A stretch of DNA of 64,000 bases from assembly GCA_905221605.1 (NCBI GenBank), contig CAJNDS010002334.1, positions 184,501 to 248,500 on the forward strand, in the 5' to 3' direction. The notes beneath the pieces were generated by a model. That model was not told the DNA's origin and ran no database searches. It saw only the letters and a program-made list of their open reading frames with translations. Positions 10,551 through 20,760 of this stretch are shown here, one piece after another. The first letter of the stretch is position 1; every line of letters starts with the position of its first letter. A program made the translations under genes and the position numbers. This DNA comes from Symbiodinium natans. Lineage: Eukaryota > Sar > Dinophyceae > Suessiales > Symbiodiniaceae.

Positions 10551-12159
10551 GGGCCTGGACAAGGGTCATTCGTCCGCCGAGGACCCCGAACAACAAAGTT
10601 AATTAGGGCTATGGGGATTCGTGGAAGAAGTGAATTGCCGGAGGCCTGAATGCTTTGGGCTGGGGGTTCAACTGCTTCCTGCCGCCATGTGACGAACGTA
10701 ACGGGAGCTGGAGAAGCAGACTTTATGATGTTAGATCTGTTAGATCCAACAATTCTGAATGGTCTTTGGCCCCCTCACCGAAACTCCCTTCCCAGGTGGC
10801 GCGAGAGACAACAAGACCGGCTTGGGAGCAGGCTGGTTTTGCTCCATCTTTCGCACCTAGCGAAGTTGGATAGAGAGAACGGTAGACCCTCCCGTAACCA
10901 GCTGGTCGAGGACCTCCTTGCCAAAAAGGGTCTGACTTCCACGGTTGCAGTGAGCAAGCATCGTGACGTAGATACATGCACCTACTTAAGCACATGAGAA
11001 AGCACATGTTGACCTAATGAAACTGAGATGCAGATTAGTTAATGCTGTTAAAGATTGTTTCGGACTCCGGTGATACATGTTCGCACCTTTCTTTAGTACG
11101 AGTACTAGTGCAAAAAGGTGCTCGTTTTCCTTTCGCAGTTGGATGTGGGGTGCTCACGTCAAGGCTCTGCCTCTGTGGATTCGGGGCGTGTGCGTCGCAG
11201 ACGCTGGAAAACCCAAGTCATATGTCGCTTGGTGCAGCGCCACACACGCCATAGTTCAGGAGATAGGAGGGGCTTTATAGCTAAATTTACGATGAGTTCT
11301 GTGTGAAGATGGCTTCCAACAGCCTGTGAAGATGGCCTCTAGCAGACTATTTTCACGATGGCCATTCAGAATGAGCTTGTTTTTCGCTAAAAAGAGAGCT
11401 AAAATTAAGCTCATATCTCCAGACTTACTTGGGTTTTTCCCTTAGACTCCCTCAAATGACGCCATCGTGAATCTTAGAGCCTTCACGCATGTGCGCACAT
11501 GCACACCTGCACAATATTTTCTTATTCACTTCAGGAGGTTTATTTACAGTGGTCCCAGGAGGGTCCCAGAGAGTGCCCAGGGTTGGCAAAGTTAGGCATT
11601 AGGGGGGTTGCACGGGTTTAACGTGGGCCACCACAGGGGGTTGTGCAGCTTCAAGCAGCGCCACACACACGTCAGGAGTTCAGGAGCGTTTGTCAAAAGA
11701 GTCAGGCAGGGTTTTTAGTTAGGGGGTCCTAGAAGGGGGGTGGACTGCAAACCCTGGGCTGGGCAGGGGGAAGGAGACTAGATCCTGGTCTGCGTGTTCC
11801 AGATGCCTTTCGACCGGGGGACACTAGCTGTGAGCAGCTCGGGATGCAATGATGGCACAGGCGCGGTCTGGATGCGGCTGCCCAGCTGTGCGACCGAAAG
11901 CGGCTGCAGCGCAGCTGCACAGCTTTGCTGTGGCTTGGATGCAGTTTTATGCAGCTTTGGGCTCCCTGCACTTTATTAGAATGGCTAGATTTGGAAGTGG
12001 CCTTTCAGGCCTCTCTGGGCCCTTGTGGTAGCACAAGAAGAACCCAAGTAACATCACCGTGGAGACAACGAAAGCCGACATGAACAACCCTTTTGTTTGA
12101 GATACGTCAGGTCCAAGAAATCAGATGCACGCCTTGACCCCAAATGGGTGACTGGGAAG
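10551..12159. other. No recognised gene
   Basis: A 115-codon frame at 10650-10997 is open but has no recognisable domain and competes with frames on both strands. 11280-11720 is poorer in GC, with no good frame. I see nothing else. Confidence 0.4.
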
Positions 12160-12229
12160 GTACACGTTGCAGCGGGCACGGCGCCAGCGCCTGGATGTGG
12201 CCGCCTTGACCACTGCAAGGGCTCGAGAG
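12160..12229 (+). CDS. Candidate exon, basic helix (S6)
   Basis: It sits between gggaag|g and gag|gc. It encodes YTLQRARRQRLDVAALTTAR and then ARE, a basic amphipathic helix like S1-S5, with AG|G and AG|GC ends. Family unknown. Confidence 0.33.
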
Positions 12230-13129
12230 GCGAACGGGTTTGGGTTTCTGGTTGGCTTTCGCAAGGCCATGAGGGAGCTTGAGGGTTTGCAAGGCGGTTT
12301 CGAGAGTGTAGGACTTAAAGGGGCCAATGGGGTGGGGTGGGGTGGCGTGTCTCGGCCTCAAAGGGGGCCTCTCCTGTAAGGCGACCAAGTATTGGCTACA
12401 ACTTTGGCATTCCGCTGATTCTTGGCCAAAGACCTGTTGTGAACTTTAGGGCAGTTGGGTTTAGAGTTGGGTCTGGGTTTCAGGTTCTACGCCAGACTGG
12501 AAGCTTAGCACCTCTCAGGTCGGCACAAAGCAGCAGGAGCAGGTGAAAGAGACACAGGCGCGGCGTATTCTACAATGCTGCACCTCTATTATCATCTCTG
12601 TAGCTTGTATGTCGCCGGTCTTTCCACACAGCTTCCTTCTCTGCCTGTGTAGAAGGAAATTCCGCCGCGGCGGTGGAGCTGCGACATTTGGTCTGAGCCA
12701 TCCGAACTAAACGGCCGTAAGCCCAAGCCGTTAACCCAGGAAGACCACCTGTAAAAGGCATCCCACCAAGCTGACCCCAACCTGCACATCTAGTACCAGT
12801 TCACATTGAAACGCACTTGCTGATGGGTGGCATGCGGCATGCCTACCTTTAACCTGCAAGCACCACTTGGTGTGCATGTGTGAATACGATGTTGCAGGCC
12901 ATTCTCCAATGGTACCTGGTCCTGGTTGCTTCGGTGGTTTGCCATTGGCAGTGCTGGCTGCAGAAGCGGCGGCGGAAGAAGCATCGACAGGCTGTTCGTT
13001 TAGCTTCGCTCCGTGCCTCTGGACGATGCTGTATCAGGGTGCTAGCGGTGCTACGGTTCAGTATCTGGTTTCCGACAGCTGTGTGCATAGCTGTGGCTGC
13101 TGCATTTGCTGGCTCAAGCATTTGCACAG

Positions 13130-13383
13130 ATGTTCTTCCAGACAGGAAAAGCATGCTGCCCGACCTCACAACCACGCTCATGTTGCGCGGCCTGCCGCCC
13201 AACTTGACACGAGGCATGCTTCTTCAATTATTGAACGCAGAAGGTGCTGGAAGGTACAACCTTGTCTACATGCCGTACGACTGCATCGCTCAGCGGCCTA
13301 TGTCCGCGGCGATCGTCAACTTCATCGATCCAATGAGTGCCAGGAAAGTCCACGACTTCTTCAAGACACTGCAAGCTATCTGA
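13130..13383 (+). CDS. Mei2-type C-terminal RRM exon
   Basis: From about 13168 the frame encodes a Mei2-like RRM (the RRM_2 family, known from Mei2 and AML proteins): TTLMLRGLPPNLTRGMLLQL at the RNP2 strand and first helix, then GRYNLVYMPYDC, which matches the family YdF-x-Y-l-P-x-D core, and MSAAIVNFIDPMSARKVHDF at the RNP1 strand and second helix. The family normally has N-x-GYAFVNF at RNP1; here the aromatic Y/F pair is replaced by A-A-I. Upstream in the same ORF is a hydrophobic stretch that is probably intron translation; acceptors exist at 13128-13129 and 13140-13141. The frame stops just after LQAI, probably by running into an intron. The product is probably a cytoplasmic or nuclear RNA-binding protein. 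Confidence 0.75.
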
Positions 13384-13524
13384 GCTAGTCTCCAGAAATT
13401 GATGTTGCACGACTTGCTCTCTTGTAGGAACTGATGCTAATAAGGTGCTTAGCGAGCATATTCTCTTCATGAGTGAGTGCACTCTCTCAGATTTTTTCTG
13501 CAGAACGCACCTCTTCCTTAAGGC

Positions 13525-13615
13525 AAGAAGAAGCGGGCTGGGGAATGTTCGTGGTGCCAGCTGCAGTTCAGGGCCTTGAAGAGAGCCTTGGGCCTTCGAC
13601 TGGTGTTTTGAGAGG
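13525..13615 (+). CDS. Possible continuation of the Mei2-type gene
   Basis: Two adjoining frames read RAGECSWCQLQ and VQGLEES. Mei2-type RRMs are followed by a strand with a similar x-V-x-W...QGxxx pattern, so this could be the next exon. The two halves are in different frames and I could not place splice sites, so support is weak. Confidence 0.22.
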
Positions 13616-13689
13616 TGTGTTCGTTTAGGACGTGTGGACGTTTTTCGGGATATTTAGGGGATATTTACGAGTTTGGCGCCTGGCGTGTC

Positions 13690-13925
13690 AGGGTTCCAGG
13701 GTTAGGGTTCAGGAAATCCCTCAAACCCGAAGCCCAACCCCTACGCCAAAACCCTACAAGCCCTAAAGCCCCAAGCCCTGACTGAAACCCGAAGCCCTAA
13801 ACCCCTCAAACGCCAGAGCCCTAAACCAGAAGCCCTAGATCCTAAACAACACCCCACAGCCCACACCAAGACGGGAGTATGACCCTAAAACCCTAAAGCC
13901 TAAACCGTAAGTAATACTCTCGAAC
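13690..13925. repeat. Dense degenerate CCCTAAA-like stretch
   Basis: About 230 bp contain many imperfect ccctaaa, ccctaaag, aaaccct and gccctaaa words with spacers of 5-15 bp, after a few ttagggtt words. The pattern resembles decayed Arabidopsis-type telomere repeat, the type reported for dinoflagellates. It is interstitial here and not a perfect array. Confidence 0.6.
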
Positions 13926-15563
13926 TTAAACTTTTCTCTGATACTTCAACTTTTCATAACCCCAAAATTGCTGGAACCCTATGCCACAAACCTGAAAACC
14001 AACCCACGGCCAGCCCGCAGGGGGAGGGAGTGAAACGCTACGCCCAAAGCCCCAGTCTCTATTGCGGTATGTAAGGATCATTCACCTGTCAGTCTAGGCA
14101 TCTCGTAGCGCGCTTTAAGGCTTTTAAAGTCCTTCCGAATATTCCGAATGGCCCAGAAACCTCGCTGTCATCGTGGCCGGCTCAACCGTGGGCTTCGAAG
14201 CTCTGTCCGGGCCGTTTAGGCCGCTGGTGTTCGTGGATGGCATGCAGGCTGTCGGCTTTGCGGGTAAGGAATCGGCTTTGTAGGAAGGGCTGAGACTTTA
14301 CCGGCAGAGGTGGTCAAGGGGCTCGTTTTCGGTTTTAAAATTTGAGGCTGCCATGGGGGTCTCCAAAATTAGGGTCCCCATGGGCTTCGATTCAGTGATT
14401 GCTTTGCGGACCTGAGGGTTCTGGGTCCTGGGGCTCTGGACGCCCAACCTGTCCCAGACCTTAAACTAAGCCGTGCAGGTGGCTAATGTCCAGGAGTTTT
14501 CAGCGTGGCGCATTCCTCCCACAATGCTGCTGGAGGCGAGGAGGCACGTTCACTGCACCTCGGCCTGTGTGCAAGAATTTTGGCGTGTTTGTTTTGCTTT
14601 CGGCGCTGTAAGCTTAAGGCTTTGTGGATCATCACGGGCCAAGGTCTCGCCTCTGACAGGCGTTTCCAGGCAAGCGGGATGTTTGATGAGATCACGGCCC
14701 TCGACAGGCCTTTCTAAGGCTTAAAGACTATAAGCCGTACGCCCTGCATATTGTTTTGGTTCAGGTGCTTGGTCGTTCTAAAAACCATGAACGTCATGAA
14801 GTCCCCTAAGCCTCAGTGACTCAGGCCAGTCGGATTCATGAACGCAATGGAGAATTCAGAAGATTCAGAAGCATGCCAGCGGAAAGCGGGACCTCCAGAT
14901 GCAACGGTCTTGGAGGCGGTCCACCGTGGTGAGAACCTTGAGGTTACGAAATCCATGTCTGATGGAGGTAAGCGAGTTGTTCAATTGCAACACATGCTTT
15001 TCAGTACAGCTTCCCTCTGCCAGCACCGTGGCCACCGAGTTGTTTTCAACCTGTGAGGCAGATGCCGTTTTCAACTGCAGTGACAGTGCTAAGAAACGTC
15101 TAAGTTTTGGCGAGGTACTGGATTTCTTAATTATGAAGCCCTATTCTCAGGAATTTTCACCTCCGCAATTTTGAGGGTACACTCGCTTTCTTCATCTATT
15201 TCTTCAGGGATTCTTCCCTCCCCTCCCCCCCTCCCCTCCCAGTTCTTTATTGGGGTTTGGGGGGGTTAACTTCAAAATACTCAGTTGCAGCTCGAACTCC
15301 GCCGCTCTCAAAAAACAGGGAATCGAGTTTTTTTATTTTTGACTTATTTGGAGGGAAGCCCAACTAAGAAATTCATGATTCAAGAAAATGAGGCCTGCCA
15401 AAACAACCAAATTCAAAAAGGTCCCCAAGATGAGGGTACCATCGATTTCTTACTTGAATCTTGCTCTCAACTGTCGCATATTAAATCGGGGGTACGCGAG
15501 GGTGCTCGTTTCTTAAACCAATGATTTCTTAAGCGCTGCTGTCACTGTACCTGGGGTCTGGCA
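13926..15563. other. No recognised gene; AT-richer 15.1-15.5 kb
   Basis: No domain was found. Between 15110 and 15520 a motif like gagggtacNNtcg-x-tttctt recurs loosely (15173, 15432, 15490). A pyrimidine tract (ccctcccc) lies at about 15215-15241. The rest shows short frames on both strands. Confidence 0.35.
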
Positions 15564-15603
15564 TGGGCGTCTCAACATGGCGTCGGGCGTCTCAACATGG
15601 CGT
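15564..15603 (+). repeat. 20-bp tandem duplication
   Basis: The unit gggcgtctcaacatggcgtc occurs twice in direct tandem. Confidence 0.85.
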
Positions 15604-15839
15604 CCAAGCAAGGGGCCCGTTGCAAGCCAGAGGCCTGCCTGTATATGAATCTGAACCGCTTGGCTCCTGGAACAAGCCATGGAGTCCTCTTTTCTAGGCA
15701 GGTCTTGCAACCGGTGCGGCCAACGAAAAGTTGGCCAGCCCACACATTTCAAACGACTTGGCCAGAGCGCTAGGAGGTTCGTTCCTCCAAATGACGTGGA
15801 ATACAGTGCATAAAAAGGACTACGTATTCTGCAAGCCAG

Positions 15840-16010
15840 AAACTGCCTCTTGCCTTGGAGGGCTGCTGACAAACTGACTCGGCGCATAGCTACATGCAAC
15901 CGGTTGAAATGTTCTGGAATAGCTCCCATCCCAGCATCAAACGGAACGTGCAAGTTGTCAATCCTATAATGAGATCCAAGTTACTCTATGGTTGGAATGT
16001 ATGCTGATGC
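15840..16010 (+). mobile_element. Decayed LINE reverse-transcriptase tail
   Basis: The frame from 15903 reads EMFWNSSHPSIKRNVQVVN and then PIMRSKLLYGWNV before a stop. Non-LTR reverse transcriptases carry, after the catalytic palm, a segment of the form fW-x(n)-K-x(2)-v-x(4)-v-x-SKLLYGle, which this matches. Just upstream SCLGGLLTN in another frame resembles the YLG step before that segment. Frames are broken and no YxDD core was found nearby, so this is a truncated remnant and not an active copy. Confidence 0.5.
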
Positions 16011-16165
16011 GGAACTGTCACAGCTAAAGTCGAGGTAAGTATCACGGTAAGATTTCTCGTCATCCTGGCCCGGAAGCGTGGTGCAATATTGGTCTCTTGT
16101 CTTTTTGATGTCAAAACATTACCATCTTGGCGGGAATGCTTTCTCGGCTGGTTTTATTTGAACAG

Positions 16166-16271
16166 TCAATTGGAGGCTGAGGCCGCTCAACTCTTCGCCG
16201 CAGCGGCGCGCGCCGCTGCGTTGCGTGCAGCGCTTTGGCGCTTTGACGATGCACGCTCTGCACAGGCGGAG
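16166..16271 (+). CDS. Candidate exon, Ala-rich Sfi1-like helix (S8)
   Basis: It follows gaacag and ends at gag|gc. It encodes QLEAEAAQLFAAAARAAALR and then AALWRFDDARSAQAE. The L-x-x-A-L-W-R-F spacing matches the other basic W-containing exons upstream. Both ends fit AG|... and AG|GC. The Mei2-type exon lies between S6 and this one, so if they are one gene the RRM exon would have to belong to it as well, which is doubtful. Confidence 0.4.
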
Positions 16272-16376
16272 GCAGGGTTCAGGGATGTTCAGGGGTTAGG
16301 ATTGTCCAGGGCTGCTTAGGACTGGCGCCAAATTTCTTCGCGCTCATCTCCGGCTTATTGTTGGCATCCTCCTTCT

Positions 16377-16598
16377 GTGCCGAAGCAACGTCTGGCCCTG
16401 GCAGAGCTTTTCGTTCAATGTGCCAAGCTAACCCTTAGAGAAGGAAGAGTGAGAGATTTCCCAGAGGCTCAGGTCCTTGAAACTCGTCTTGATGCGCAAA
16501 AGCTCGTGACTGACAGAGTGCCCTCTCGCGAGGCAGCCTCCATGCGATCAGCGCGGCTCCACAAGAAAAGGGTCGAGGCTGTGAGTTGGGGCTTGTAG
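16377..16598 (+). CDS. Candidate exon, unknown
   Basis: An open frame contains QRLALAELFVQCAKLTLREG and then RVRDFPEAQVLETRLDAQK. Composition is helix-like. No family was recognised, and it may be part of the same gene as the preceding exon. Confidence 0.27.
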   Translation: MPKQRLALAELFVQCAKLTLREGRVRDFPEAQVLETRLDAQKLVTDRVPSREAASMRSARLHKKRVEAVSWGL

Positions 16599-16689
16599 GT
16601 CACGAGATGTCTGTGGCACAAGATCTGAGCATCTGAGACCTTTCATGAAACTCACAAGCAAAATTCATATGAAACCCTACAAAACCCTG

Positions 16690-16783
16690 AAAAACGCCAA
16701 GCATCCCCTCGATGAACAGGTGGCCCTGCTCGTCGGCCAGCGCTGGCGGACTCGGGCCTACGTGAGGACCCTGCCGGCAGGGT
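16690..16783 (+). CDS. Candidate exon, unknown
   Basis: The frame reads HPLDEQVALLVGQRWRTRAY and then VRTLPAG, ending near cggcag|g. Composition is protein-like. No family was recognised. Confidence 0.22.
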
Positions 16784-17053
16784 ACCACTCAGTGGTGGTT
16801 AGGGAGCACTTCTCAGCCCCTCACTGGCTTATCAGCGGGAAGACAGCCTATCATCGGCACGCCGACAAATCACATGCATCCCAAGGCAAAGCTCCATGCA
16901 ATTCAAGGCATTTTAACGCCAAGCTTTAAGCAGCGAGATTCAACAATGTCTACGCAAGTCGAGGCACCCAAAGAAGGCAAAGGTCTGGGTAAATCGATGT
17001 GGCTCAATGCAAGCAACAGTGAGGCCTGAAGTGGCGAATCTGCCAATACTCTG

Positions 17054-17293
17054 TCGTTGTCGTCGTCGTCGTCGTAGTAGTAGGAGGAGGAGGAGGAGTA
17101 GTAGAGTAGTAGGAGTAGGAGTAGGAGTAGGAGTAGGAGTAGGAGTAGGAGTAGGAGTAGGAGTAGGAGTAGGAGTAGGAGTAGGAGTAGGAGTAGGAGT
17201 AGGAGTAGGAGTAGGAGTAGGAGTAGGAGTAGGAGTAGGAGCAGGAGCAGGAGCAGGAGGAGGAGGAGGAGGAGTAGGAGTAGGAGTAGGAGT
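17054..17293 (+). repeat. Compound microsatellite, (CGT)n / (GGA)n / (GGAGTA)n
   Basis: It starts as cgt repeats, passes through gta and gga, and then holds about 25 copies of a 6-bp gtagga unit, followed by gcagga and gga. Because 6 is a multiple of 3, three long frames are open: Val-Gly on +, and Leu-only and Pro-Thr on -. These are translation artefacts of the repeat. Confidence 0.95.
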
Positions 17294-17876
17294 CGCCTCT
17301 TCAGTCTCACATGTCATGACACGAATAACCTAGTCATGAATACCAGTTTTAAAGAAGCGCGACGCGAAGCACAAGAAACTAAGTATCATTTGAAACAGCG
17401 GACTTCGGACTACAATTTTTCACTTGCTCACATGGCGAGTCTCCAGCTAGTACTGCAAGCCCTATCGGCAGGGCCACTGCGCGACAGGGTTTTGGACAAA
17501 GTCCCGAGCCGCCTGGCAAGCACCGACCGACTCTGATATAGGTTTTAGGGTGTAGGGGTTGGGCTGTTGCGGTGGCGGTTTGGGATTTGAGGGGCTGTTA
17601 ATAGCAGTCTAAGTGGAAGCTTTCAGGTTCTTTATCCCAAACCACTTGGGCTGTGGGGGCTTTGAGGAGTCCTTCGGGCTCCATAGGGGCATGTTGGACC
17701 CTAGGTTTAGGCTCAAAGCTGCCAGTTGCCCAAGGCCTCAGACTTTCTAGCTTCGAAGCAAATGGATAAGGATGGTAGCGATTAGACCCGGACACTCAGC
17801 CCATCTCAGCCCATTTAAGCCCACGATCAAGCCCACTAAGCCCTGACCCGCCCTAGTCACAAAAGTCCCCCGACCC

Positions 17877-19790
17877 ATGGGAAGCCCGGCCATGGATCAG
17901 GGCATCTTCGCCCGGCTTCAGGTGGGGCACCTGCCCTTTGAAAGGAATTGGCAGCACCTGCCTGGGCAGCCGACCCATTTCTTCTTGGAGGCCAAATCGA
18001 GTGTAAAGCTTGGGGTTGCCTGTGTTCTGGCATGCATTGGGTTCTAATCGGGTTGACGGGGTTCTTCAAGACGGCGGGACTGGGTGACTTTAAGGTTTCA
18101 CAGTTTCACCCGGGCCTTGCCGAATTCGGGGGAACATCTCAAGACTTGGCTGAACTTTGTCTGCAGTCTGAGCGTCTCTGAAGGTGGGCGCAAACAACGA
18201 GGGGCTGGATCGGGAGGACCTCGAACCACTCCTGCAGGATGGTGCGGGTGGCTTCCTCGTCAGCTTCGAGCCGCTCTTGGATAAGTATCTTAGTGTCATT
18301 ACCAGTGTAAAGAATGTTGAGGCTGTGTGTGTGGTTTGTCTGGTTTAAGACGAGATCGTAGCTGTGGTTCCTTCGCCTGGCCTTTCAACCAGGTATGGCC
18401 ACCTTGTGTCTTTCGCAAGCCGAGATCAGTTCTTTGTGAACCTGGGGCTCCAGCATCGCAGGGCCTTGGCTTTGCCCTACGCGGTGGACGGCTGCAAGAC
18501 TGGCCAGGCGGTGTTTCACATCACGCCCACGGACGGCTGCAGCAGCTTGCTAGCGCCAAGCTCAGATTTCCAGAGCCGGAACCAGAAGCAATCTGCACAA
18601 ACCCAGGGCATTTCTTGGCCGAAGTGGGTCGAGGAATCGTGCTCGGTTTTGAGGGAGCGACGGGTGGTGCCCTGCGTGCCACTTCGCACCGTCATCGGCG
18701 ACTGGTTGGGAGGCCTCCCCGTTGCACGTGTGAAGGTGGATGCGCAGGGCATGGACCTACATGTTGTGCAATCTGCAGGGCCTTTGGTGACCCAGCTTCG
18801 GTACGTGATGCTGGAGGTGCAGAGTCCTCTGGCAGCGCCGCTATATGAGGGACAGTTGTTTTGCCCTGAGATTGTGTCATCGATGCGGATGTTGGGGTTT
18901 GTGCTTGCAGATTCAACCCGGCCAATGAGATCAGTATGCAATTCAACAAGCTTCGCGGAGCAGGATGTCCACTTCATTCGGCAAGAGCTGCGCCCTTCCT
19001 GGCGGACGTTCTACAAGGATTACGAGTTTTGCCAGCACTTCGCGGCTGCAGGCGACTGCGGTGGGCCGTACTGCATTGCCCCCAGACTTGATGCGCTGGT
19101 GAACCGTACGGGAGGTTGCGAGGGGCAGGTCATGGATCGCATCGAATTCGGTCCTGAGGCAACAGGAATGGTGCTGCTGCGCGTCTCAGAAGGATGTGGC
19201 AATCATGTCGACTTGCAGCTGCATCCGTCCACGGTTGAACCAGAAAAGCACTCACTGACGCTCATCATTCATCAAGGCTCTGTTGGACGTCGAGAGTGCC
19301 CCGTGCAAGTGGTCAAGATGGCGATCATGAACTTCACAGGGGAAGGTCCCTCACCAAGGCAAAGAAGAGCCACGGATCCATACCTGCACATGTTGCGCTT
19401 CCGCATTGGACGCGGGGACGACCGGGAGTTTTACGATCGGGTGGTCCTGCTGCCAGGCATCCTGGCACTATTACTACAGCTTCGAAAAGGTTGTAGCAGC
19501 TGTGTTAAAGACAGCTTTGCATAGGTTCGTGATTTTGCAGTTGTCTGTCGTTGCGGCGCTCCCTTTTGCCAGGCATCCTAGCTCTGCAGGGCCCGGCAGG
19601 ACAAACCGACCTGTCCAAGCTCTTGCGCAGTGCGCACTTCGCCAATGTCCCCGCTGCTTTCTGGCCGGACTCCTGCAAGGCCATGCGCTCCTCGGCCCTG
19701 TCGGTCTCTGACTTTTATGAGCTCCCACACCAGCTTGGCGACGTCTGCTTCCTTACGAGGCGTGCGACCTCCAGTTTCAAACAGCCCTAG
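17877..19790 (+). CDS. FkbM-family SAM-dependent methyltransferase, four exons
   Basis: Exons 17877-17990, 18184-18284, 18393-19456 and 19573-19790 join to 498 codons plus TAG. The join crosses HFFLE|VGANNEG, the SAM-binding loop with the EIGAN-type motif, then FLVSFEPLLDKYGHL (the FEP motif at about residues 67-69), TDGCSSLL (118-125) and VKVDAQGMDLHVVQSAG (about 185-201, the family K-x-D-x-Q-G motif) followed by LEV. The first half is therefore a FkbM domain, known to methylate oxygen atoms of sugars or other small substrates. Residues about 283-498 are cysteine-containing and unrecognised. Introns are 193 (GC-AG), 108 (GT-AG) and 116 bp (GC-AG). The ATG at 17877 lies in CCCATGG with an in-frame TGA 33 bp upstream, but an upstream exon joined at 17856 is possible. 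The substrate is unknown. Confidence 0.85.
19457..19572 (+). other. 116-bp GC-AG intron bounded by a 13-bp direct repeat
   Basis: The sequence tgccaggcatcct occurs at 19451-19463 and again at 19567-19579. Splicing at ccag|gcatcc ... gccag|gcatcc removes exactly one repeat plus the interval and keeps the reading frame (LLPG|GILAL becomes LLPGILAL). Without splicing the ORF ends at 19524; with it the frame continues to 19790 in good protein sequence. The repeat at the ends resembles the direct repeats reported around introner-type introns in dinoflagellates. Confidence 0.75.
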
Positions 19791-20559
19791 CCGCATCTGG
19801 CCACTAGCCACTCCGCAGGGTTTTCCTACTTCGTGGTTCCTACGTGGCCGGCATTAGAGTGTTTTGGACAGCAGCTCCGGGCCGGGCGTGAATCCAGGGC
19901 CCAGGGCTCTGGCTCGAGAGGAATGAGAAGACGTAGAGCCCGTGAAATCCCTGGAGTGTCCCTACAGAGTCCGTAAAGTCCGTAGAGGCATCGGCAGAGC
20001 TCCAGGAATGGTGAGCGTGAAGATCCGCCGCAGTCCAATGATGTCCCGAGCCACCAAATGTTTGTGGAAGTTCAGTCCAGGATCGGCTGGAAGTTGGAAA
20101 CATCATGTTTTCAGAGAGAGTGCAGGTCGTGCGCATGGGTTGCTTCGCTTCTGAGGGAGATGTGCGAGATATGCACTGGCCGGGAACATTGTTTCACCCG
20201 TCCACAAGAAATCTGCCGCAGTAGAAAAAGTGCAGAAGACGTCGCTCTTGTGAGTGAAATGCCCAAGCCGTTGAATTTGGATCTAAATAGCTACTTGGGG
20301 CCTCCGCAGAAACCCCCCCCTCCCCTCCCACAGAGTTCGGACAGAACCCAAGCGACTCCTTCGGGTTAAGGACGGAAGCATTGCAGCCGCGCCCCGTTTC
20401 CTGGTTAACGTCGCATCTGGGCATGCTTCAGACCAGTTACGTTGCATTGCACGCCTCTGTGCAAACCGTTTTGTTCCTTGACCCAGCTCCTGTACTCAAT
20501 AGCACAACATGTTGTAGTTGGAATGATCTGAATCTGCTGTCGATCCTCTGTCCAGTCCC
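19791..20559. other. No recognised gene; downstream of FkbM
   Basis: Short frames occur on both strands. No polyadenylation-like signal or domain was recognised. Confidence 0.4.
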
Positions 20560-20760
20560 TTCTTCGTTCCTCCCCGTTCTCCATTCCTCCATCTCCTCCC
20601 TTTCCCTTCCCTTATCTTCCCTTCCTTGCCTGCCCTCCCTGTCCCCATCTCTCCTTCCCATCTCTCTTCCATTTCTTTGCCATTCCATTCCGTTTTCCAT
20701 TCCATTTTCTTTGCTCCCCCCCTTTTCGCTGTTTTCCCCCTTTTTTGCAGCTTCACCTCT
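20560..20760 (+). repeat. Pyrimidine tract, about 200 bp
   Basis: The + strand is almost entirely C and T, with cctccc, ttccc, ccattcc and ttttcc words. ORFs of 134 codons (+) and 143 codons (-) crossing it are simple-sequence artefacts. Confidence 0.85.

Noticed and set aside
13105-13125. Possible spliced-leader relic (ggctcaagcatt near 13111)
   Set aside because: Only about eight bases (ggctcaag) agree with the dinoflagellate spliced leader and the preceding part does not match.
16903-17333. Long poly-Leu, poly-Pro-Thr and poly-Val-Gly ORFs
   Set aside because: They are translations of the (GGAGTA)n microsatellite in different frames, with no unique sequence of note at either side.
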